Positions 1 to 9,049 of a stretch of DNA of 64,000 nucleotides are shown here, one piece after another. Made by a program: the position numbers and the translations under genes. Within the stretch, counting starts at the first letter, position 1; each line of letters begins with the position of its first letter. The stretch lies in assembly GCF_000189755.2 (NCBI RefSeq), contig NZ_KI912183.1, forward strand, positions 498,257-562,256, given 5' to 3'. The stretch is from Desulfotomaculum nigrificans DSM 574 (GTDB taxonomy: Bacteria > Bacillota > Desulfotomaculia > Desulfotomaculales > Desulfotomaculaceae). The notes below the pieces were generated by a model that saw nothing but the letters and a program-made list of their open reading frames with translations, did not search any database and was not told the origin of the DNA.

Positions 1-1155
1 GATGGCGAAGTAATTGATTTTCACAAGTTTGCCCAATTGGGGGAAAAGGGCGTTCTGGTTATGATGTCGGACAGCACCAACGTGGAACGTCCGGGTTATA
101 CCATGTCTGAACGGGTAGTGGGTAACACTTTTGATGAAACATTCCGGAATGCCGAGGAAAGGATCATTATTGCCACTTTTGCCACAAATGTACACCGGTT
201 GCAGCAAGCAATATTGGTGGCCCATAAATATGGTCGTCATGTGGCTGTTGTTGGACGCAGTATGGTTAATGTCATGACAGTGGCAGCTGAATTGGGGTAC
301 CTGCAAATTCCGGAAGGAACTTTAATTGAGCTTGATGAAGCAGCTAGGTTACCCAAGAACAAGGTTGTCTTACTTACCACAGGCAGCCAGGGTGAGCCTA
401 TGTCAGCCTTAACCAGGATTGCTATGTCAGATCATCGTCAAGTGGAAATCATGCCCGGGGATACTGTGATTATCTCTGCCACACCTATACCCGGTAATGA
501 GAAATTAGTGGCACGGATTATTGATCAGCTTTTTAAACTTGGGGCCAAAGTTATCTATGAAGGTGTTTCTGGGATCCATGTTTCCGGTCACCCAAGTCAG
601 GAAGAGTTAAAAATGATGATTAATTTAATTCGACCCAAATTCTTTATACCGGTGCATGGTGAATACCGGATGTTGAAGAAACACGCGGATCTGGCCAAGG
701 AATTAGGTATACCCAGTGAAAACATATTTGTGGCCGAGAATGGGCAAGTGTTGGAGTTCACCCGCCGATATGGTCGAGTGGCTGGTAGAGTAACTTCGGG
801 TAAGGTTTTAGTGGATGGTTTAGGTGTTGGGGATGTAGGCAACATCGTGCTGCGGGATAGAAAGCAACTGTCCCAGGACGGGATATTGATTGTGGTAGTC
901 ACCATGGATAAGGAAACAAATCAAGTAATAGCTGGTCCAGATATTGTCTCCAGGGGCTTTGTCTATGTTCGGGAGTCTGAAATTTTAATGGAAGAAGCCA
1001 AAATGAAGGTTAAAACTGCTTTAGAAAAGTGTAATCATCGAGGGGTTTTCGAATGGGCAGCCATTAAGTCCCAAGTAAGAGATGACTTAGGAAAATTCTT
1101 GTATGAGAGAACTAGGAGAAGGCCCATGATCTTACCGATCATTATGGAAGTATAA
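1..1155 (+). CDS. rnj: Ribonuclease J, C-terminal part (5' end outside window)
   Basis: The reading frame is open from base 1, so this is the C-terminal part of a longer protein of the metallo-beta-lactamase/beta-CASP family. RNase J is a cytoplasmic 5'-3' exo- and endoribonuclease for mRNA decay and RNA maturation. Visible family features are MMSDSTNVERPG, the beta-CASP stretch with TTGSQGEPMSAL, HVSGHPSQEEL, and PVHGEYRMLKKHA, whose His is a late metal ligand. The C-terminal domain follows. The next genes, tepA, ylzJ and spoIIIE, have the same order as downstream of rnjB (ymfA) in B. subtilis. A strong terminator follows the stop. The catalytic HxHxDH motif lies upstream of the window and cannot be checked. 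Confidence 0.93.
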   Translation, partial: DGEVIDFHKFAQLGEKGVLVMMSDSTNVERPGYTMSERVVGNTFDETFRNAEERIIIATFATNVHRLQQAILVAHKYGRHVAVVGRSMVNVMTVAAELGYLQIPEGTLIELDEAARLPKNKVVLLTTGSQGEPMSALTRIAMSDHRQVEIMPGDTVIISATPIPGNEKLVARIIDQLFKLGAKVIYEGVSGIHVSGHPSQEELKMMINLIRPKFFIPVHGEYRMLKKHADLAKELGIPSENIFVAENGQVLEFTRRYGRVAGRVTSGKVLVDGLGVGDVGNIVLRDRKQLSQDGILIVVVTMDKETNQVIAGPDIVSRGFVYVRESEILMEEAKMKVKTALEKCNHRGVFEWAAIKSQVRDDLGKFLYERTRRRPMILPIIMEV

Positions 1156-1160
1156 TTAAA

Positions 1161-1206
1161 AGCTCTCGTAAAGGTGCTCATCCTTACGAGGGCTTTAATT
1201 TTTTTA
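1161..1206 (+). terminator. Rho-independent terminator after rnj
   Basis: An 11-bp stem (1161-1171 pairing with 1184-1194, one G-U pair) is followed by a T-rich tract with seven Ts near 1200-1206. It lies directly after the RNase J stop codon. Confidence 0.85.
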
Positions 1207-1289
1207 TGATTTACATTTTTTAATACATTAGGAGGCGCATGGGAAACCATAATAGTAACAGTCACAAAAATTATAGGAGTGAACTGTTA

Positions 1290-2108
1290 ATGGCACAAAA
1301 ATATGTAAATAATATTCCAGGTCCCACTACATTTAATCCAAACAATCCTAATCCAATGCAACCCCATACGCCTGTTACCCAGCCAAACCCCAGCCAGCCT
1401 GCTACCACTCCCAAAAGGATAACTGGCCAGACTAAAGGAACTTTGGAAAACATCAAAGAATTAGGTACACCTGCGGTACCTGAAGTTAAAAGCAACATTC
1501 ATTGTGTTACCATAGTTGGCCAAATAGAGGGCCACATCATGTTACCTTCCCAAAACAAAACAACCAAATACGAACATATCATACCACAATTGGTAGGTAT
1601 TGAGCAGGCTGAGGACATTGAAGGTGTTTTGTTAATTCTCAATACTGTTGGTGGAGACGTAGAGGCGGGCTTGGCCATTGCGGAAGTTATTGCTACCATG
1701 ACTAAACCTACCGTTAGCCTGGTACTGGGCGGTGGTCATAGTATCGGGGTACCCATTGCTGTATCCAGTAATTACAGCTTTATAGCTCCTACAGCATCCA
1801 TGACCATTCACCCTATTAGACTTAATGGATTAGTTATCGGCGTACCCCAGACCTATGATTATTTAGACAAAATGCAAGACCGAGTGATCCGTTTTGTAAC
1901 GGAGCATTCTAAAATCTCTGAACAAAAATTTAGGGATTTAATGTTTAAAACTGGCGAATTGGCCAGAGATATTGGCACCGTAGTAATTGGCAAAGATGCT
2001 GTGGAATACGGCCTAATTGATGAAGTGGGTGGTATTGGTAAGGCCCTGGCTAAGCTGAAACAAATGATTGAAGAGCGAAAAACCACTAAGGGGGTTCCCT
2101 TACAATGA
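1290..2108 (+). CDS. tepA: ClpP-like serine protease, TepA/YmfB family
   Basis: About 272 residues of a Clp-fold (ClpP-class) protein of the TepA type, first described as translocation-enhancing in B. subtilis. After a Pro/Asn-rich N-terminal 50 residues comes the Clp fold: [19 protein letters not shown], the nucleophile region [13 protein letters not shown] with the putative catalytic Ser, and [11 protein letters not shown] with the putative catalytic His. The start at 1290 is chosen because AGGAGTG lies 9 bases upstream. An in-frame ATG at 1239 also has AGGAGG, but only 3 bases away, and would add 17 residues. The stop overlaps the start of the YlzJ-like gene by 4 bases. Order rnj-tepA-ylzJ-spoIIIE is conserved, which supports the family call. 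Substrates are unknown. Confidence 0.88.
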   Translation: MAQKYVNNIPGPTTFNPNNPNPMQPHTPVTQPNPSQPATTPKRITGQTKGTLENIKELGTPAVPEVKSNIHCVTIVGQIEGHIMLPSQNKTTKYEHIIPQLVGIEQAEDIEGVLLILNTVGGDVEAGLAIAEVIATMTKPTVSLVLGGGHSIGVPIAVSSNYSFIAPTASMTIHPIRLNGLVIGVPQTYDYLDKMQDRVIRFVTEHSKISEQKFRDLMFKTGELARDIGTVVIGKDAVEYGLIDEVGGIGKALAKLKQMIEERKTTKGVPLQ

Positions 2109-2311
2109 TTATATGGACGGTTCTGCCTTTAGAACAGGTGCTAGCCGGTTTTGATAATAATACATACCCGAACTATGAAACCGGGGAGGTGGCGGGCATT
2201 CCTGTCTTGTTAGAAAAAATGAATGATGGACACAAGCGAGTGGTCAAAATAAACAGTTCCAACCCGTCTCACTTCCTGGATTCGGCTGTTTATCCAGGTC
2301 TGGTGGTATAA
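2105..2311 (+). CDS. YlzJ-like small protein
   Basis: A 68-residue protein beginning [16 protein letters not shown], the typical opening of the YlzJ-like family, with a later conserved [14 protein letters not shown] segment. Its ATGA overlap with the tepA stop indicates translational coupling. In Bacillus the equivalent small gene sits between tepA and spoIIIE, as here. No catalytic motif is visible and the role is unknown. The operon ends at a strong terminator just downstream. Confidence 0.8.
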   Translation: MIIWTVLPLEQVLAGFDNNTYPNYETGEVAGIPVLLEKMNDGHKRVVKINSSNPSHFLDSAVYPGLVV

Positions 2312-2329
2312 TGATGAAATTAGTACCTG

Positions 2330-2369
2330 AAAAATAAATGGCACCCCGGTGGGGTGCCATTTATTTTTC
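2330..2369. terminator. Bidirectional terminator between convergent genes
   Basis: A near-perfect long stem (about 2330-2347 with 2351-2368, loop GGT) has A-rich and T-rich flanks, so it can end both the plus-strand tepA-ylzJ transcript and the minus-strand coat gene. Confidence 0.88.
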
Positions 2370-2373
2370 AGGA

Positions 2374-2823
2374 TTATCTACCATAATTTTGTTGATAGAT
2401 ACCACCATAATTTGTTTGATTATTGGTATAATAGGCAGGTGTCATATAATCTTGATAATTAACCATGCCCTGGTTCATGTTGTTCATAGCATAACCGGTG
2501 GTTTGTATTGCCTGGTGCTGGGCTTGTTGGTGGATCGAGGCCATACTTTGCTGCTGCTCTTGGATCATGGTAGGCATGGCCTGTTGGAGTTTATTGATTT
2601 GAGTTTGCTCAGCCATGGTGGGTTTGTACCAACCTTGCTGGTGAGCAAAATCAAATACACTTTTTTGTTCCGTGAAGGTACGGTTTAAAACATTGATATA
2701 GTCTTGGCGCAATTGGGGATCTGCGCATTCAAGGATTTTATTGGTTAAGCAAGTAGCGGTCCATTTTAATTCATTTAGCATAGCCAGGCATAAAGTTTTA
2801 TCTGTAACTTGATCACCACGCAT
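2374..2823 (-). CDS. CotF-family spore coat protein
   Basis: 149 residues with an N-terminal helical CotF-type domain (LCLAMLNELKWTATCLTNKILECADPQLRQ, roughly residues 10-45). This is followed by a Gln-rich helical part and a C-terminal Tyr/Asn/Gln-rich tail, a composition common in coat and exosporium proteins. AAAGGAGG lies 7 bases before the ATG. The next gene upstream on the same strand is a smaller related protein, so the two probably form a sporulation operon. Expected in the mother cell and deposited on the spore surface. The family call is good. The exact coat layer cannot be told. Confidence 0.8.
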   Translation of the reverse strand: MRGDQVTDKTLCLAMLNELKWTATCLTNKILECADPQLRQDYINVLNRTFTEQKSVFDFAHQQGWYKPTMAEQTQINKLQQAMPTMIQEQQQSMASIHQQAQHQAIQTTGYAMNNMNQGMVNYQDYMTPAYYTNNQTNYGGIYQQNYGR

Positions 2824-2840
2824 AATTTAACCTCCTTTCA

Positions 2841-3053
2841 CTATTGGATGGGACCCATGTTGGTGTGTCTGGCCAGTAAGTGGAAACAATCCATCCGACT
2901 ACGGGCCATCTGTTGGCATATTTGGCTCAGTTGTGGGTTAGTGCACTCCCGGGCAAAATGATTAAACTGGCCCACTAAGTTTGTTTCCAGTCCCAGATGG
3001 TCTTGCAGATCCACTAATTCCCGGGCGGTAATTTTACCGGTGGTATGTGGCAT
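2841..3053 (-). CDS. Small CotF-like/coat-associated protein
   Basis: A 70-residue protein with the pattern ELVDLQDHLGLETNLVGQF...ECTNPQLSQICQQMARSRMD. This resembles the first helices of CotF-type proteins, including the C(A/T)(D/N)PQL motif shared with the gene 17 bases downstream. GGGGG-type ribosome site at about 3062-3068 precedes the ATG. The sequence CATATTAAA on the minus strand (3095-3103) looks like a mother-cell sigma -10 element, but I could not place a clear -35. Role inferred from the neighbour and from similarity. Confidence 0.68.
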   Translation of the reverse strand: MPHTTGKITARELVDLQDHLGLETNLVGQFNHFARECTNPQLSQICQQMARSRMDCFHLLARHTNMGPIQ

Positions 3054-3207
3054 GTTGTTTAGCCCCCTTTCTTAAAGTGTTTTTGATTTCCCGTTTTAAT
3101 ATGTGTAGCATTGGCTTGTTTATACACTGAAGTATATCCTGGCTAAGTATTGAGTAAAAGGATTTTGGAAATTTCTGTAGTATATATTATTGGGAGGTGA
3201 CCAAGGC

Positions 3208-5505
3208 TTGGAATTTCTCAAAAAATTAAAGGATGACCTCAAATATGAAATATTTGGTATTGGCTTAGTTTCTATTGCAGTTCTAGGCCTGGTTAGCTTT
3301 GCCGATACATCTCTAGGTGCCATTGGTGGTTTCATTGGGCGGGTTCTCAAGGGTCTGTTTGGGAACTTTGGTGGCGTTGTTTTGATGATCTTTCTGGGAC
3401 TCTTTGGTGTCAAACTAATTGTGGAACGGGGCCGCACCCCGGTAAATATAAAGGCCTATGGGGCGGCCTTATTATATTTAATTACCTTGACAGTGCTAAG
3501 TCTCATGTTTCCCTTGAAATCATCCTTTTTAGAGGTATTAAAGGGTGTTCTTGATGAGCATACGGCCGCCCAAGGTGGCGGGTTAATTGGTTCCATCATG
3601 ACTTTTCTGCTGGTACAATCCTTTGGCCGGGCCGGTACTTATATTATTTTAACGGCCGGGTTTGTCATAGCTATTTTATTACTAACTAATATATCAATTT
3701 CTGTACTGGCCACAAAATCCATGAATAGAGCTAAAAACTGCCTGGGCGGTATTGGCAGTAGGTTAGGTAACTTCCTGTTTACTGAAGTGGAGGAGACCGG
3801 CGAAGGGCCAAAAGGGACCTATAAATACAATAATGATGACACCCTACCGCCGGGAACGGTGTTAATTGAAGGGGATCAGGGGAAGATTCAGTTTATTGAT
3901 GCCAATGGAGAGATAAATAAAATTCCCCCAGAAGAAATACCCGAGCAGCCCAAAACCCTTAATTTTACACCAGATGTAAAACCTGCTGCAGATAAGGAAA
4001 CCGGACCAAAGAGTATCGATGAGGAACAGGATATTTCCTCATATACTCAACTTTCTTTAAATGATGTGACAGCCTTTAAATTACCACCCACCAGTCTTTT
4101 AGCCAGGCCACTTAGAACAGGTAAAAATATTTCCAGTGCTAAGGATATCAGCGACAATATTGCTACCCTGGAAGAAACATTGGAGAGCTTTGGCATCAAG
4201 GCTAAAGTCACCCAGGTTTCCCGGGGACCGGCCATCACCCGTTATGAAATCCAACCACCGGCCGGAGTGAAAGTAAGTCGCATTGTGGGGTTAGCCGATG
4301 ATATTGCTTTAGCCATGGCTGCACCTGACGTGCGGATTGAGGCACCCATCCCGGGCAAACCAGCGGTGGGTATTGAGGTCCCCAATAAAGAAATTTCCAT
4401 GGTTCATATCAGAGACTTGTTAGAAGCAAAAGAGTTTACTAACGCTTCCTCCCGTTTAACAGTGGCTTTAGGTAAAGATATAGCCGGTACGCCCATTGTA
4501 ACGGATTTAACCAAGATGCCGCACCTTTTAATTGCCGGAGCCACCGGGGCTGGCAAAAGTGTTTGCTTAAATACGCTGATCGTCAGTATTTTATTTAAAT
4601 CTACACCGGATGAAGTTAAATTCTTAATGATTGACCCTAAAATGGTGGAGTTAGCCACTTATAACGGTATTCCCCACCTGGTGTCACCGGTGGTCACCAA
4701 TGCCAAAAAAGCCGCCACGTCCCTGCGCTGGGCCGTAAGGGAGATGGAACGGCGGTACGAATTGTTTGCTAAAGCTGGGGTTAGAGATATTACCAGGTAT
4801 AACAGTCTTTTTAACAATAAGGAACCGAGCCCCGGTCAAAAACCTTTGCCTTTAATGGTGGTAATCATTGATGAGTTAGCGGACTTAATGATGGTGGCTC
4901 CAGCGGATGTGGAAGATGCCATCTGTCGTTTGGCTCAAATGGCCAGAGCGGCTGGCATTCATCTAGTGGTGGCTACCCAAAGACCATCAGTTGATGTTAT
5001 TACCGGATTAATTAAAGCCAACATTCCTTCTCGCATATCTTTTGCCGTTTCTTCTCAAGTGGACTCCAGAACCATTTTGGATATGGCGGGAGCGGAAAAA
5101 TTACTGGGTAAGGGTGATATGTTATTCTTCCCGGTAGGAGCCTCTAAACCCCTAAGGGTACAAGGTGCTTACCTGTCGGATCGGGAAGTGGAAGATGTTG
5201 TTGGTTTCCTTAAAAAACAAGCTGAGCCTGTCTATGATGAATCAGTGGCTAAAGAGGAGCCAAAGGAAGAGGTGGAGCAAGAGGTAGAGGATGAACTTTT
5301 GCCGGAGGCCGTAAGGATTTTGATTGAAACCGGACATGCCTCCATTTCCATGTTACAGCGTCGCCTACACATCGGATACGCCAGGGCCGCCCGCTTGATA
5401 GACATTATGGAGAAAAAGGGCATTGTCGGCGGATACGAAGGAAGTAAACCCAGGGCCATTCTTATGACTATGGAACAGTATCAACAAACCTTTAATAAAA
5501 AGTGA
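3208..5505 (+). CDS. ftsK: DNA translocase FtsK/SpoIIIE
   Basis: About 765 residues. Four membrane helices occupy roughly residues 15-175. An acidic/Pro-rich linker follows to about 300, then the RecA-like motor with Walker A GATGAGKS and Walker [15 protein letters not shown]-terminal winged-helix gamma domain ([20 protein letters not shown]) reads the polar DNA motifs. The protein pumps chromosomal DNA through the septum in division and sporulation. The start is set at TTG 3208, because GGAGGTGA at 3193-3200 is its ribosome site. The longer frame from 3190 would begin inside that site. Position after tepA-ylzJ matches spoIIIE of Bacillus. Whether one protein serves both FtsK and SpoIIIE roles cannot be decided here. 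Confidence 0.93.
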   Translation: MEFLKKLKDDLKYEIFGIGLVSIAVLGLVSFADTSLGAIGGFIGRVLKGLFGNFGGVVLMIFLGLFGVKLIVERGRTPVNIKAYGAALLYLITLTVLSLMFPLKSSFLEVLKGVLDEHTAAQGGGLIGSIMTFLLVQSFGRAGTYIILTAGFVIAILLLTNISISVLATKSMNRAKNCLGGIGSRLGNFLFTEVEETGEGPKGTYKYNNDDTLPPGTVLIEGDQGKIQFIDANGEINKIPPEEIPEQPKTLNFTPDVKPAADKETGPKSIDEEQDISSYTQLSLNDVTAFKLPPTSLLARPLRTGKNISSAKDISDNIATLEETLESFGIKAKVTQVSRGPAITRYEIQPPAGVKVSRIVGLADDIALAMAAPDVRIEAPIPGKPAVGIEVPNKEISMVHIRDLLEAKEFTNASSRLTVALGKDIAGTPIVTDLTKMPHLLIAGATGAGKSVCLNTLIVSILFKSTPDEVKFLMIDPKMVELATYNGIPHLVSPVVTNAKKAATSLRWAVREMERRYELFAKAGVRDITRYNSLFNNKEPSPGQKPLPLMVVIIDELADLMMVAPADVEDAICRLAQMARAAGIHLVVATQRPSVDVITGLIKANIPSRISFAVSSQVDSRTILDMAGAEKLLGKGDMLFFPVGASKPLRVQGAYLSDREVEDVVGFLKKQAEPVYDESVAKEEPKEEVEQEVEDELLPEAVRILIETGHASISMLQRRLHIGYARAARLIDIMEKKGIVGGYEGSKPRAILMTMEQYQQTFNKK

Positions 5506-5540
5506 GCAGATTAAACAGTGTTTTGAGGTTAGTAATAATT

Positions 5541-5568
5541 GAGGTACGCTGGTTAGCGTACCTCTTTA
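5541..5568 (+). terminator. Terminator after ftsK
   Basis: An 11-bp stem GAGGTACGCT/AGCGTACCTC around a 4-base loop is followed by a short T run, 35 bases after the translocase stop. Confidence 0.75.
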
Positions 5569-5746
5569 AGTTGATTGCTTGGGAAACCCGTGCCTTTATC
5601 TTGTTTTAATTTTTGTATTTATTCGTTATAATATCAAAGAGAAGTTCTGGTAAGAGACCACTTATTTGGAATAATTATTTATTCAATAAATTTGGCAGGA
5701 TAATAAAAAAGATTAGAGAATAGAAGGCTGCAAGGATGTTAGACTT

Positions 5747-6874
5747 ATGGTTAAAGATATATCTATTTCCGAGGCATTAAAAATCCCCAATGCTTGTTTT
5801 GTTGATATTCGTTCAGAGAAAGAATTTGCTGAGGGGGCAATTCCTGGGGCAATTAATATACCGTTATTTAACAATGAAGAACGGGCCCAGGTTGGTACAA
5901 CTTATAAACAGATAGGGATCGATGAGGCTAAGATATTAGGCTTGCAAATTGCCGGTCCTAAATTTCCGGGGCTGTTTAATCAATTAAGTGCCTTGTCCAA
6001 AGAAAAACCAGTGGTTTTATACTGCTGGCGGGGCGGCATGCGAAGTAAATACACTGCGGCGGTGCTGAGTTCCCTGGGGGTTAATCTTTATCGAATAAAA
6101 GGTGGTTATAAGGAATATCGCCGTTATGTACATAATTATTTGGACAGGCAGATTATTCCCCATAAAAGTATTGTATTGCACGGATTGACTGGAGTTGGCA
6201 AGACCACCATCTTAAAAAAACTGGCGGTTCAAGGCTACCCAGTACTGGATTTGGAAGGATTAGCCCGTCACCGGGGGTCTGCTTTCGGCAAGATTGGTTT
6301 GCCCCCTTCACCTTCCCAAAAGGATTTTGAGGCTGCCATTGTGCAAATCCTAACCAGTGCCGCGCCTCAAGGAATGATTATTGTTGAGTGTGAAAGTCGT
6401 CGGGTGGGTAAGCTAATTGTACCACCGGCTGTATTTAACTCAATGACTGAAGGGTACCGGGTATTGCTTTATGCTTCAGTGGAACAACGGGTACAGCGAA
6501 TTATTAATGAGTATACTAATGGTCCCAATAACAATGTTGAGGAACTACAGAAATGCACTACTATGTTGACTAAGTCCCTGGGTAAGCGGGTAGTGGAAGA
6601 GCTTAACGCTAAATTATCCCAGAGAAATTTCACTGAGGTATTTACTTATTTACTCACCCGTTATTATGATCCCTTGTATAAGTACCCCGATAAACCCAGT
6701 GACGATTATGATTTATCTGTTGATTGTAGCAATTTAGACCTAGCCACCTCAAAAATAGCAAGATGGGTTGAATCCCTACCGGAGTACGGTGTATCAGTGG
6801 AAAACGGAGGTGAAAACTATGCAGATAGGGGAAACACTGAGGAAAGCGAGGACGGAGAAGGGCTATTCTCTTGA
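5747..6874 (+). CDS. mnmH: tRNA 2-selenouridine synthase MnmH
   Basis: 375 residues, close to the usual family length. The N-terminal rhodanese domain carries the catalytic Cys in LYCWRGGMRS (about residue 90). The second half is a P-loop domain with HGLTGVGKTT. The enzyme replaces sulfur with selenium at the wobble uridine of some tRNAs through a geranylated intermediate, using selenophosphate. Its presence implies selenium use by this cell, although selD is not in the window. The last 18 codons overlap the start of the RodZ-like gene by 56 bases in another frame. A TATAAT at 5627-5632 could serve as -10. Confidence 0.92.
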   Translation: MVKDISISEALKIPNACFVDIRSEKEFAEGAIPGAINIPLFNNEERAQVGTTYKQIGIDEAKILGLQIAGPKFPGLFNQLSALSKEKPVVLYCWRGGMRSKYTAAVLSSLGVNLYRIKGGYKEYRRYVHNYLDRQIIPHKSIVLHGLTGVGKTTILKKLAVQGYPVLDLEGLARHRGSAFGKIGLPPSPSQKDFEAAIVQILTSAAPQGMIIVECESRRVGKLIVPPAVFNSMTEGYRVLLYASVEQRVQRIINEYTNGPNNNVEELQKCTTMLTKSLGKRVVEELNAKLSQRNFTEVFTYLLTRYYDPLYKYPDKPSDDYDLSVDCSNLDLATSKIARWVESLPEYGVSVENGGENYADRGNTEESEDGEGLFS

Positions 6875-7574
6875 GTTCTTAGAGGAATCCACCAAGATTC
6901 GGGCCAAATATCTTGAGGCCCTGGAAAATGAAAAATTCGATGTTTTGCCCGGTCAAGTGTACGCTAAAGCCTTTTTACGCACTTATGCTAAGTACCTGAA
7001 TTTAGATGTTGATGAAATTATGGCGGAATTTAATCAAAGACAGAACAAAGAGGAACCAGTTGAGGTTAGTGCCCCCGAACCTGAACCACAAATTAACGGC
7101 AGCAGTAAAAAGTGGCGGTACCTGGTGGCAGGACTAGCCATTGTATCTTTATTCGCCTTTAAATCTTACTATGGTGCAGGTGGCCACCCTGAAGGCAACA
7201 AACCTACCTTACCTAAAACAACCCAACAACAAACCGCCGAAAACAAGACTAACCAAACAAATCCCAGCCAGGCAGTCAAGCCAGAAACCCAGGGGCAACA
7301 GTCGGTTCAAGGGGTACGGGTGGTTTTAAAGGTTACCGATAATCAAAGTTGGATGCGGGTTGTGGCTGACGGTAACACGGTATTTACTGGGATGGTGAAC
7401 CCCGGAGAAATGAAAGATTTTCAGGCTCAGGAAAAGATATTGCTGCATGTGGGCAACGCGGGGGCGGTGGAAGTTAATGTAAATGGCAAAGATCTCGGCC
7501 GCCTGGGAAAAAACGGTCAGGTGGTACAGATACCATTTGCCGCCGGTGAAGTACCTAAATTGACCCAAGGTTAG
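6819..7574 (+). CDS. rodZ: RodZ-like cell-shape protein (HTH plus membrane anchor)
   Basis: About 251 residues: a HTH_25-type helix-turn-helix at residues 1-75 (IGETLRKARTEKGYSLEFLEE), a single membrane helix near 103-120, a Gln/Thr/Pro-rich linker, and a C-terminal DUF4115-type beta domain (SWMRVVADGNTVFTGMV). RodZ links MreB filaments to the wall-synthesis machinery. GGAGGTGA (6806-6813) fixes the ATG at 6819, inside the end of mnmH, so the genes overlap by 56 bases and are probably co-transcribed. The equivalent gene (ymfM) in Bacillus also lies upstream of pgsA. Confidence 0.87.
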   Translation: MQIGETLRKARTEKGYSLEFLEESTKIRAKYLEALENEKFDVLPGQVYAKAFLRTYAKYLNLDVDEIMAEFNQRQNKEEPVEVSAPEPEPQINGSSKKWRYLVAGLAIVSLFAFKSYYGAGGHPEGNKPTLPKTTQQQTAENKTNQTNPSQAVKPETQGQQSVQGVRVVLKVTDNQSWMRVVADGNTVFTGMVNPGEMKDFQAQEKILLHVGNAGAVEVNVNGKDLGRLGKNGQVVQIPFAAGEVPKLTQG

Positions 7575-7686
7575 TTGATCGGGAGTAAAATGAATCAAAG
7601 AAAACTTGACTGGCGCCAAGCCATTGGGCGCCGGCGGCAGCCTTAGTTGGACTTGTGCATGTCGGAAAGTCTTTCCGATATGCCAA

Positions 7687-7712
7687 AAAAGGAGCCCAGT
7701 GGCTCCTTTTAA
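7687..7712. terminator. Bidirectional terminator between rodZ and minus-strand gene
   Basis: A perfect 10-bp stem AAAAGGAGCC/GGCTCCTTTT with loop CAGT sits between convergent genes, with A and T tracts on either side. A second inverted repeat (TCGGAAAG/CTTTCCGA, 7664-7680) precedes it. Confidence 0.85.
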
Positions 7713-8017
7713 TCTTCTGAAATACTTTTATGGCAGTGGGGGCACTTTTCCAAGTTGCCCCGGTAAAACTTCCCACAGCGGGGGCAGCGCTGGTACATTT
7801 CGGAAGTTACATCCTGTGGTTCTGTTCGTTTATTATATCGTTTTAGTTTCTTGATAAGGTTAGCCTGTAAAATATAGAACGGAATTACCACGGCGGGGAC
7901 CAGCAGGGCGCCCATAGCCCAGCGAAGGGAGGATTCAAAGGTATAACCTTGTTTTCTGGTGTCCCAAAAGACCCAGATAGCCCCTAAAAGTCCAATGATT
8001 AACCAAATATAAGGCAA
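7709..8017 (-). CDS. Small membrane protein with C-terminal zinc ribbon
   Basis: About 102 residues. Two hydrophobic helices (IIGLLGAIWVFWDTR and MGALLVPAVVIPFYIL) are followed by a basic linker and a zinc-ribbon CPRCGKFYRGNLEKCPHC near the C-terminus. The start is placed at TTG 8017, 5 bases behind GAGGTGA. A GTG at 8026 lies within that site. No specific family recognised; zinc-ribbon membrane proteins of this build are widespread and of unknown role. First (most 3') of a row of small minus-strand genes. Confidence 0.65.
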   Translation of the reverse strand: MPYIWLIIGLLGAIWVFWDTRKQGYTFESSLRWAMGALLVPAVVIPFYILQANLIKKLKRYNKRTEPQDVTSEMYQRCPRCGKFYRGNLEKCPHCHKSISED

Positions 8018-8075
8018 TTTAATCACCTCAATTGTTTATTCAGGGAACTAAAAAAATCTTCTTCTATCTTAACAC

Positions 8076-8110
8076 AAAAAAGAATAACCCAACCGGATGG
8101 TCGGGTTATC
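8076..8110 (-). terminator. Minus-strand terminator
   Basis: Inverted repeat ATAACCC...GGGTTAT (about 8084-8090 and 8102-8108, extended inwards by CCGACC-type pairs). On the minus strand a T-rich stretch follows. It ends the transcript of the 58-residue gene. Confidence 0.7.
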
Positions 8111-8124
8111 ATCTAAAAATTTTT

Positions 8125-8301
8125 TTAAAAACCTGGTTCCTTATTTTGAGGCATCCTTTCTGGAAAACTCATGTTATTTTCATGACCAGCATGACATCTG
8201 TTTTCTGCAACCTTAAAGGCTAAATATCCTAGTGCAGCCAAAGAAACGGCATGAACTGCCCAGAAACCAAAGTTTGGGTATCTCCAGGTGGTATCTTTCA
8301 T
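8125..8301 (-). CDS. Small single-pass membrane protein, unknown
   Basis: 58 residues beginning MKDTTWRYPNFGFWAVHAVS, with one hydrophobic helix (VHAVSLAALGYLAFKV) and a His/Cys-containing tail (CHAGHENN). GGAGGTGA lies 8 bases before the ATG at 8301, which is why the longer GTG form from 8313 was not used. The clear ribosome site and its own terminator support a real gene. No family recognised. Confidence 0.55.
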   Translation of the reverse strand: MKDTTWRYPNFGFWAVHAVSLAALGYLAFKVAENRCHAGHENNMSFPERMPQNKEPGF

Positions 8302-8416
8302 TAAAATATTCACCTCCCGGTAATTATTAATACTATTTTTCCTACCGGAAGGCGATTTTACTCCTAGTAAAGAATGTTTGAAGATAAAAAATCAAACCCA
8401 AGACCACATTTAATAA

Positions 8417-8569
8417 CTAGCGTTTTTTAAATTTTGGTTTAATCATGCCTATCAAGAACAACACAGCACCCACTATAATTAGCCATTTTTGCTGTGGGTA
8501 AAACATACTGGCACCAATCATAATAAATCCTATGGTACTCAACATTAACTTCCAATTAAACTGACTCAA
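8417..8569 (-). CDS. Small two-helix membrane protein, unknown
   Basis: 50 residues with two hydrophobic stretches (MLSTIGFIMIGASMFY and WLIIVGAVLFLIGMIK) and a basic end. The start is TTG 8569, 7-8 bases behind AAGGTGG. A good sigma-A promoter at 8601-8629 would place the transcript start about 20 bases upstream, which rules out the longer frame from 8635. Unknown role. Confidence 0.55.
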   Translation of the reverse strand: MSQFNWKLMLSTIGFIMIGASMFYPQQKWLIIVGAVLFLIGMIKPKFKKR

Positions 8570-8600
8570 AAAAACAACCACCTTATGATTTTTGGAAAAA

Positions 8601-8629
8601 ATTATAGCATGATTTGGCTGATTGGCCAA
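8601..8629 (-). promoter_or_regulatory. Sigma-A promoter for the 50-residue gene
   Basis: On the minus strand TTGGCC (8624-8629) and TATAAT (8601-8606) are separated by exactly 17 bases, with a TGC just before the -10 (extended form). Confidence 0.7.
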
Positions 8630-8642
8630 GCCCAATATTATT

Positions 8643-8906
8643 TTATGATACTTCGTCTTGTTCCTCGGTTAAATGATGCCGATAGGTATACTTAAAATTT
8701 ATGGCTTCAGGAGATAAATAATCTACAATATAACTGGCGATGGTTTCCACATCCAGTGAGCCGTTTATAGCTATTTGAATCATCTTCAAATGTTTTTCTT
8801 CTATGGGAGTTGTATAGTTATTATATTCCAGCACTTGATCCACCAGCATAGCCAACCATTCCAGGTCAATAATTTCTTCCAAAGAAAGCCTTCTTACGTA
8901 TATCAT
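8643..8906 (-). CDS. Conserved-looking hypothetical protein
   Basis: 87 residues starting MIYVRRLSLEEIIDLEWLAM, acidic and helical, with no membrane segment. GAGGGG lies 9 bases before the ATG at 8906; the longer frame from 8984 lacks a ribosome site. No domain recognised. The composition suggests a small soluble protein. Its stop lies just upstream of the promoter of the next minus-strand gene. Confidence 0.55.
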   Translation of the reverse strand: MIYVRRLSLEEIIDLEWLAMLVDQVLEYNNYTTPIEEKHLKMIQIAINGSLDVETIASYIVDYLSPEAINFKYTYRHHLTEEQDEVS

Positions 8907-9012
8907 ATTAATATCCCCTCTATTTCCTGACCGCTTTTGGCCTATATTATTAAAATCTAAAAAAACATGCAAGGCTTTGCACAATTATTTAAATATTCGC
9001 ATTTGAGCAACA

Positions 9013-9041
9013 AATAAACCCGCTATCTCAGTGGGTTTATT
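9013..9041 (-). terminator. Terminator after the DprA-like gene
   Basis: An 11-bp stem AATAAACCCGC/GTGGGTTTATT (one G-U) with a 7-base loop. The minus-strand transcript runs on into a T-rich tract. Confidence 0.75.
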
Positions 9042-9049
9042 ATTGACCA

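Noticed and set aside
2338-2688. Open frame of 116 codons on the plus strand
   Set aside because: It begins in the terminator and runs antisense to the CotF-family gene, which has a good ribosome site and a clear family match.
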